64,000 bases of DNA from Lachnospiraceae bacterium (GTDB taxonomy: Bacteria; Bacillota; Clostridia; Lachnospirales; Lachnospiraceae), in assembly GCA_021769135.1 (NCBI GenBank), contig JAETTM010000009.1, positions 24,906 to 88,905 of the forward strand, given 5' to 3'. A program made the translations under genes and the position numbers. Shown here one piece after another: positions 60,503-64,000 of the stretch. The stretch's first letter is position 1. Each line of letters opens with the position of its first letter. The notes under the pieces were generated by a model. It had not been told where the DNA came from and ran no database searches. It worked only from the letters and a program-made list of their open reading frames with translations.

Positions 60503-61209
60503 AATACGGCCTCCAATCCTGCTTTTGGGAACTCTGTAATCAAAGAAGTGCCCGCATAAATACTTTTCATTTTATCCGTAGTAGATAATCGGCTGTCATC
60601 TAATCCGCAAATATCATTTTCCTGCCTTTTAAGCCATTCACAGCATGGCTTAACCCAACATTCGCCAAGCATTCCTTTCGATACCTCAAAACCTGTATTT
60701 CGCGTCAAATCATATAGTAATTTGGCCGAAAGCCGTTCAATATTATGGTTCTCCAGATTGATGTCATATGCTTTTACTTCCTGAATTCCTTTGTAATCCC
60801 AATTGCCTGATTGAATTGCATCAATCAGCATATTTCGTGCATAAATCGCTTTTGCCCGTCTATTTCTGAATTCGTCATTCGGTGCATAAATCCAATCAAT
60901 CAATTTGTCAAATTCCAATAGCAAATATTCAAAACATATAATATCCAACAGTATAATATTATTTTTCATATCTGCATACTGTTTCAATACCTTTTGCTCC
61001 CGACAAATTTGCGAATTGTCAAAAGAATTGTCGAATATGATTATATATCTATTCTGTTGATTCTGTATTGCCTTTACAGATTTAATAAGCTCACTGTTAT
61101 TTTTCTTTCCTTCCACAATCACATTTGGATAAACTTCCCGCATCAACGTTTTCCAAAAAATATAACTCGCTTTCCCTTTGCGGTCTTCTATCCATAAGTA
61201 TGTCTCCAA
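60499..61209 (-). CDS. Unknown protein with TOPRIM-like features, first gene of the cassette
   Basis: A 236-residue protein. Near the N-terminus LWIEDRKGKASYIFWKTLM supplies an early Glu-Asp after a strand, and RYIIIFDNSFDNSQI (about 53-67) supplies an Asp pair after a second strand. This order (E..., D-x3-D) resembles a TOPRIM fold, but the match is weak. The C-terminal part is helical with ECWVKPCCEWL and TRNTGFEVSKGMLG. The start is TTG 61209 with GGAGG 8 nt upstream. No membrane segment or signal peptide. If real, a nuclease or primase-like action is possible. I do not recognise the family. Confidence 0.5.
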   Translation of the reverse strand: METYLWIEDRKGKASYIFWKTLMREVYPNVIVEGKKNNSELIKSVKAIQNQQNRYIIIFDNSFDNSQICREQKVLKQYADMKNNIILLDIICFEYLLLEFDKLIDWIYAPNDEFRNRRAKAIYARNMLIDAIQSGNWDYKGIQEVKAYDINLENHNIERLSAKLLYDLTRNTGFEVSKGMLGECWVKPCCEWLKRQENDICGLDDSRLSTTDKMKSIYAGTSLITEFPKAGLEAVL

Positions 61210-61251
61210 TGCCTTTCCCTCCTAACCCCCATGTTCCTGCTCTGTGGAATC

Positions 61252-62439
61252 TCAAATCCGGGTCAAGGACCCCAGTGCTGTCACTTCAGCCATGCTCAAA
61301 GGCCCTTCTTTCGCCGGAGCGATTCGCCCTTCTTCCACCAATACCCTGCAAAACCGTATCAGTTCCGCCGCCGCATGTTCCGCATTCCACAGGCAGGTAA
61401 TCGTACGGTAGGCCTCTTTTCCCAGCCTGGCGGCCAGTTCCCTGTGGGAAGCCAACTCCTTTACAAGCTTTGCGAATTCTTCATAAGAGCCGCCCCGATA
61501 AATGAACCCATTTTCTCCATGCCTTATCAAAAAAGGAACAGCGCCGGCCTCCTCATTGGCAACCACCGCGCATCCGCTGTTCATCGCTTCATTCACCACG
61601 GCTCCCCATCCTTCCAGATGATTGCTTGTAAAAAGGTGGATATGGCATTTCTCCATAATCCCGCGCACTGTTTCCGGGTTCGTATACCCATAAAAGGTAA
61701 AAAAATCCTCCATCCCCTTTTCTTCCACCCGGCGCTTCAATTCCTGTTCCATCTCCCCGCTGCCCGCCATATGGATGTGAAAGGCTTTTCCCTCCTTTAA
61801 TAATTCTTCCCCTATTCTCACCGCAAATTCAGGATGCTTCAAAGGCATAAAACGCCCCGCCCAGACTATATGGACCTTGCCGTCCTTTTCCTTCATGGCC
61901 TCCAGTTCCGTTTCTTCATATCGCTTCGTCTCCGGGAAATAGCCAAAGCGCAGCATTTTCCCCGGATATGCCCTTATCAGATGAAAGTCCGACGCCACGT
62001 ATGCCCCGGCGCACAACAGGCAGACTGCTTCCTTGCGGAATCTGGTATGCTCCCTGTATTTTTTTACAAGCCCTCTGGGAGAAACCGCCTTCCATTGCCC
62101 TTCCCGGTATAGTCTTTCGCTCAACCGTAAAGACGGCTTCCCAGCCTTCAGCCGCCTTTCTATCATATCCGCCGCATCCAGCAAATCTTCCCGGCTAATC
62201 CAGCCAAATACCACCATATCGCTTTCCAGAATCAGCTTCCGGCACTCTTCCTCTTCTTCATACAGACAACGTACATATGGAAGCCTGCTGCCCTCCGTTC
62301 CCCATCCCATGGCCACCCGCTCCTCTTCCATAGGTTCCGTCTGGATAAATCGGTAGCCCTCCCCCAGTTCCCGGTAGCACGCGTCCGAGAAAGGAATCTG
62401 GTGATGGTTGATATAATTGGATACAAAAGTAATCGTCAT
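61252..62439 (-). CDS. GT4-family glycosyltransferase
   Basis: A 395-residue GT-B enzyme. ITFVSNYINHHQIPFSDACYRELG is an acceptor-side start seen in capsular GT4s. VHIVWAGRFMPLKHPEFAVRIGEELL begins the donor domain, and LFTSNHLEGWGAVVNEAMNSGCAVVANEEAGAVPFLI has the E-x7-E element. ATG 62439 overlaps the preceding stop by ATGA and has GGAGA 7 nt upstream. It ends 42 bp before the three-gene cassette begins. Sugar unknown. Confidence 0.84.
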   Translation of the reverse strand: MTITFVSNYINHHQIPFSDACYRELGEGYRFIQTEPMEEERVAMGWGTEGSRLPYVRCLYEEEEECRKLILESDMVVFGWISREDLLDAADMIERRLKAGKPSLRLSERLYREGQWKAVSPRGLVKKYREHTRFRKEAVCLLCAGAYVASDFHLIRAYPGKMLRFGYFPETKRYEETELEAMKEKDGKVHIVWAGRFMPLKHPEFAVRIGEELLKEGKAFHIHMAGSGEMEQELKRRVEEKGMEDFFTFYGYTNPETVRGIMEKCHIHLFTSNHLEGWGAVVNEAMNSGCAVVANEEAGAVPFLIRHGENGFIYRGGSYEEFAKLVKELASHRELAARLGKEAYRTITCLWNAEHAAAELIRFCRVLVEEGRIAPAKEGPLSMAEVTALGSLTRI

Positions 62440-63824
62440 TGGCAAATCTCCCTGTATATTTCCAGCAGCCTTTTGAAATTCTTATCCCCGTTATGGGCAT
62501 CCATTGCCCGTTCCCTGGCCGCCTGCGCCCTCCGCAGCGCCTTTTCCGGCTCATCCCAGGTGCGGAGTGCGCATTCCGCCAGCTGCGCCACATTTCCCGC
62601 CTCGTAAAGAAGCCCTTCTTTACCGTCCTCTATCATGCTGGGAATCCCCCCCGTACGTGCGGCAACTACCGGTACGCCAAGAAGCATGGCCTCCCCCATA
62701 GAATTAGGGGAATTTTCCAAAGAAGACGGACATATGAACAAGCTGCTTTTCAAAAACTCTTTTTTCATTTCCCCGGCCGAAAGCCTCCCTAAAACTTTCA
62801 CATGCCCTTCCAGCCGCAGCGATTTTATCAGTTCCAACAAATACTTTCCATATGAGGAAACCTTTATTTTATCTTTTAATGTCCGGTTCGAAATCACGCT
62901 ATTGCCCGCCACATATACGCAGGTTTCCGGATAATGGGCCATAATTTCCGGCAATGCCGCCAGCACATAATGGAATCCCTTTAACGGATAATCCCCCTGG
63001 CTTAAAAAAATACGGTGCGGCCTGCTGTCTTCCATTTGCCACATGCCGCTGTAAAACGGTTCCCGCATCGTTTCATTCATAAAATGATACCTGGCTTTGC
63101 CGTTTATTTTTTCCGTCTCTTCCCTGTCAAAAGCCGTCCTCCCTGTTATGTGCAAAACCCCTTTTAAAGCTTCTTTCTCCCTCTCCCCGCGTATTCGGAA
63201 CTTCTCCTGCTGCTCCAAAATGCCATCCTTTTTCAGCCAGTCGCGGAAAGTCCTCCTGCTTATGACACTTTTCGGTAAATCTGCCATGTAGGCTTCCGCA
63301 CAGGCAAAGCAGAGCCCCTGAATCCCGATTAGCGTCCTCTCCGGACATCCATACGCCCGCACCATAGCAAGAGTATGGGGAAACTCCGTTCCGAAAATGT
63401 GCACCATATCCGGCTTAAAATCCTCTATGATTTCACGGAAACGCCCTTCCATCCTTTCGTCATATTGCTCCGGTGCCGCCAGATTTTCCCCAAAGGCATA
63501 GCAGAGCGCCCCTGAATCTTCCAGCCTGAATTTGCCGTCCACCCCCAAGAAACCGCCCTTTTCTAACTGCGCTTCCTCTACGGGGAAACAAATGCCTAAT
63601 TCGATTTCCACGCTGTCCGCGCTGCCGTTTCCCTTAACGCCCTTGCCTTTTTCGCCAACTCCTGCACTGCCCTTATCTTCGCCTCGGCTTCCCTCAGCGC
63701 ATTTGCCTTCTCCGCAAATCCTCCCGTAAATCCCGCTCAGCCAGCCTTCCCTGTTGCTGTAGGGCAGCCCCAAAGCTTCCCCAATAGCTGGAAGCATAAT
63801 ATTGCATAACCATAATATCCTCAT
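62436..63824 (-). CDS. GT4-family glycosyltransferase with a charged insert
   Basis: A 462-residue GT-B enzyme. It starts MRILWLCNIMLPAIGEALGLPYSNREGWLSG, then has a Gly/Lys/Glu-rich insert of about 40 residues (about 38-75, SRGEDKGSAGVGEKGKGVKGNG) that is not part of the fold and is probably a loop. The donor domain has RIFLSQGDYPLKGFHYVLAALPEI and FICPSSLENSPNSMGEAMLLGVPVVAARTGGIPSMI. The ATG follows the stop of the partial upstream gene directly (TAAATG). Sugar unknown. Confidence 0.83.
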   Translation of the reverse strand: MRILWLCNIMLPAIGEALGLPYSNREGWLSGIYGRICGEGKCAEGSRGEDKGSAGVGEKGKGVKGNGSADSVEIELGICFPVEEAQLEKGGFLGVDGKFRLEDSGALCYAFGENLAAPEQYDERMEGRFREIIEDFKPDMVHIFGTEFPHTLAMVRAYGCPERTLIGIQGLCFACAEAYMADLPKSVISRRTFRDWLKKDGILEQQEKFRIRGEREKEALKGVLHITGRTAFDREETEKINGKARYHFMNETMREPFYSGMWQMEDSRPHRIFLSQGDYPLKGFHYVLAALPEIMAHYPETCVYVAGNSVISNRTLKDKIKVSSYGKYLLELIKSLRLEGHVKVLGRLSAGEMKKEFLKSSLFICPSSLENSPNSMGEAMLLGVPVVAARTGGIPSMIEDGKEGLLYEAGNVAQLAECALRTWDEPEKALRRAQAARERAMDAHNGDKNFKRLLEIYREICQ

Positions 63825-64000
63825 TTATTTCCCATACACCCTTCTCTTCAAACTTTGATAAACATGGGCTGTGGCCGGATTCCCCGCCAGCCACGTGCGC
63901 AGCCTGGACAATGTCAAGAGCAATACCAACCGATATTTCCATACTTGCCCTGCGGACATATATTTCCCTGTTATCTCTTTATGCTCCGCCGCCGAAACCT
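63825..64000 (-). CDS. C-terminal end of a gene that begins outside the window
   Basis: An open frame of 57 codons from the right edge, ending in TAA at 63827-63825, one base before the next ATG. The visible end is EHKEITGKYMSAGQVW followed by a helix (LVLLLTLSRLRTWLAGN) and a basic tail ...YQSLKRRVYGK. It is probably a membrane-associated protein of the same operon, perhaps a glycosyltransferase. Too little is visible for a family call. Confidence 0.5.
   Translation of the reverse strand, partial: VSAAEHKEITGKYMSAGQVWKYRLVLLLTLSRLRTWLAGNPATAHVYQSLKRRVYGK

Overview
The window is almost entirely one large cell-surface polysaccharide and glycoconjugate locus, with most genes on the minus strand. 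Shine-Dalgarno sites of the AAGGAGG type, sigma-70-like promoters, a LicT/RAT-controlled PTS operon, GtrA and membrane-glycosyltransferase families common in gut Clostridia, and many clostridial-style non-coding repeats point to a low-to-mid GC Firmicute, probably a Lachnospiraceae-like gut Clostridium. The family placement is an inference. I saw no rRNA, tRNA, CRISPR array or transposase.

Layout, right to left along the minus-strand direction of transcription. 64000-56500 holds glycosyltransferases, interrupted by an AT-rich three-gene cassette of unknown function (61209-59641). 50467-56512 is a plus-strand island: promoter, RAT antiterminator site, terminator, EIIA, LicT, EIIBC and an old-yellow-enzyme-type oxidoreductase, then a separately promoted RmlD-like reductase. 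From the divergent promoter at about 50.5 kb runs the pseudaminic acid cluster pseB-pseC-(GT2)-(PLP enzyme)-pseG-pseF-pseI, followed by an ATP-grasp enzyme and a GT52-type (sialyltransferase-like) transferase. Next come two paralogous membrane proteins, one switched off by a 10-G tract, a PglK-like ABC flippase, GtrA, an acyltransferase and several large membrane glycosyltransferases. WecE and a GNAT-GT2 fusion follow. The 23.6-17.0 kb operon carries a Wzy-like polymerase, PglF, PglE and PglC, which would make a diamino-sugar or 4-amino-sugar and start the lipid-linked repeat unit. 16.6-8.1 kb has an ATP-grasp enzyme, a GT4, a UDP-HexNAc 6-dehydrogenase, a WbpP/TviC-like 4-epimerase and a sugar N-formyltransferase-like gene. 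Three GT4 enzymes and two deacetylase-like genes finish the left end.

Set into this locus are accessory elements. The most complete is a retron at 4908-7323: its own promoter, a structured msr-msd RNA with paired a1/a2 ends, an intrinsic terminator, a St85-type effector with a nucleoside-deoxyribosyltransferase-like N-terminus, and a YADD reverse transcriptase. Toxin-antitoxin remnants lie at 10.1-11.7 kb and 23.9-24.2 kb.

Three families of short intergenic repeats are present in three copies each. In families A and B the copies differ by compensatory base changes across the two arms of stems, which means the fold itself is conserved. Family B copy 1 has cut off a toxin gene, and family C copies supply the stop codons of adjacent genes.
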